Assembly: GCF_014904695.1 (NCBI RefSeq)
Contig: NZ_JACXXN010000004.1
Location: 372,001 to 436,000 of the forward strand
DNA length: 64,000 nucleotides
From: Nostoc sp. MG11
Lineage (GTDB): Bacteria; Cyanobacteriota; Cyanobacteriia; Cyanobacteriales; Nostocaceae
Reading direction: 5' to 3'
The notes beneath the pieces were generated by a model that was not told the DNA's origin, searched no databases, and saw nothing but the letters and a program-made list of their open reading frames with translations. The position numbers and the translations under genes were made by a program. Below, one piece after another: positions 63,565 through 64,000 of this stretch; positions within the stretch are counted from its first letter, which is position 1, and each line of letters starts with the position of its first letter.

Positions 63565-64000
63565 TTACTTCATTACCCTAGTTGCGTTAAAAATTGCCAG
63601 CAAAGCTACGCCAACATCAGCAAAAACAGCTTCCCACATTGTCGCCACACCTAAAATACCCAATCCAATAAATACACCTTTGATTGCTAAAGCAAAACCA
63701 ATATTTTGCCAAACAATTTTATGCGTTTTTCTAGCAATTTGTATTGCTTCCGCCACTTTTGACGGTGCATCAGTCATGATCACAATATCAGCAGTTTCGA
63801 TTGCCGCATCTGAACCTAAACCACCCATTGCCATACCTATATCGGCTCTAGCAATCACGGGTGCATCATTAATGCCATCCCCAATAAAGGCGACTTTACC
63901 CTTCTTTCCGGCTGTGCTGAGTATTTTCTCAATGGCGCTAACTTTTTCTTCTGGTAATAACTCTGCTTGGTAGGAGTCTATGCCAATCTGTTGAGCAATA
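63565..64000 (-). CDS. heavy-metal P-type ATPase (Zn/Cd type), C-terminal part
   Basis: The frame is open to the window edge, so only the last 144 or so residues are seen: IAQQIGIDSYQAELLPEEK, the ATP-hinge [36 protein letters not shown], and the last two membrane helices with VFADVGVALLAIFNATR. The helix-8 VxxxD... ADVG motif (Asp in the last helix) is typical of Zn/Cd/Pb (P1B-2) pumps such as ZntA, not of CopA. The start lies beyond 64000. Confidence 0.85.
   Translation of the reverse strand, partial: IAQQIGIDSYQAELLPEEKVSAIEKILSTAGKKGKVAFIGDGINDAPVIARADIGMAMGGLGSDAAIETADIVIMTDAPSKVAEAIQIARKTHKIVWQNIGFALAIKGVFIGLGILGVATMWEAVFADVGVALLAIFNATRVMK

Overview
The window is most likely from a filamentous, probably heterocyst-forming cyanobacterium (Nostocales type). 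Reasons: the HIP1 octamer GCGATCGC recurs throughout, the intergenic DNA is packed with short dispersed repeats and MITEs (CGCAGAGGCGCAGAG, AGGACTTACGC and TAGACCTCTTGCA ended elements), there is a DevB-DevC-DevA exporter cassette, and the DUF4360, TamB-like and RRM proteins are of cyanobacterial type. No rRNA, tRNA or CRISPR array was seen.

Layout. 1-10.6 kb: an accessory island of glycosyltransferases, methyltransferases, short-chain dehydrogenases (SDRs) and a flavin monooxygenase, with debris of duplicated genes (two histidine-kinase remnants, and an SDR copy cut apart by a glycosyltransferase gene). 10.8-14.1 kb: almost no protein genes. It holds a set of about 130-bp repeated units, each ending on the minus strand in a terminator-like hairpin, so it is a candidate small-RNA array; one unit is split by a complete 1194-bp ISKra4-type insertion sequence with a 9-bp target duplication and a likely -1 frameshift. 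14.6-25.2 kb: a lasso-peptide gene cluster: a 48-residue precursor (found by reading; too short for usual gene calling) with leader motif Y-x-x-P, Thr at -2 and a 21-residue core containing 11 arginines; then cyclase, RRE (PqqD-like) protein, leader peptidase, ABC exporter, HlyD-type adaptor, FtsX/MacB-type permease and TolC-like outer-membrane protein. 25.8-31.1 kb: a giant TamB-like protein. 31.4-34.1 kb: an SMR-type small transporter, a DPM/ArnC-type glycosyltransferase and a NodB-type deacetylase, together resembling an Arn-like lipid-sugar module. 34-41.7 kb: a repeat-rich spacer, an RRM protein, a Rieske oxygenase, a MerR regulator, a methyltransferase and a DUF4360 secreted protein. 41.9-45.1 kb: copper handling (CopA, CopZ, a truncated membrane protein). 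45.5-49.1 kb: a heterodimeric ABC exporter pair with complementary degenerate ATP sites. 50-59.6 kb: a putative metabolite cluster: two tandem Rieske oxygenases, HemF, an ATC-hydrolase-like protein, a cytokinin-dehydrogenase-like flavoenzyme and a DevBCA exporter. 59.8-64 kb: a TonB-like protein with a 75-bp tandem repeat, an SDR lacking its catalytic residues, a DUF4349 lipoprotein and the C-terminal end of a second metal P-type ATPase running off the window.

The lasso locus is the main candidate for a new system: its genes lie on one strand, the peptide is exceptionally cationic, and a trans-envelope export set follows directly. All functional calls are from reading sequence motifs; no database search was run.
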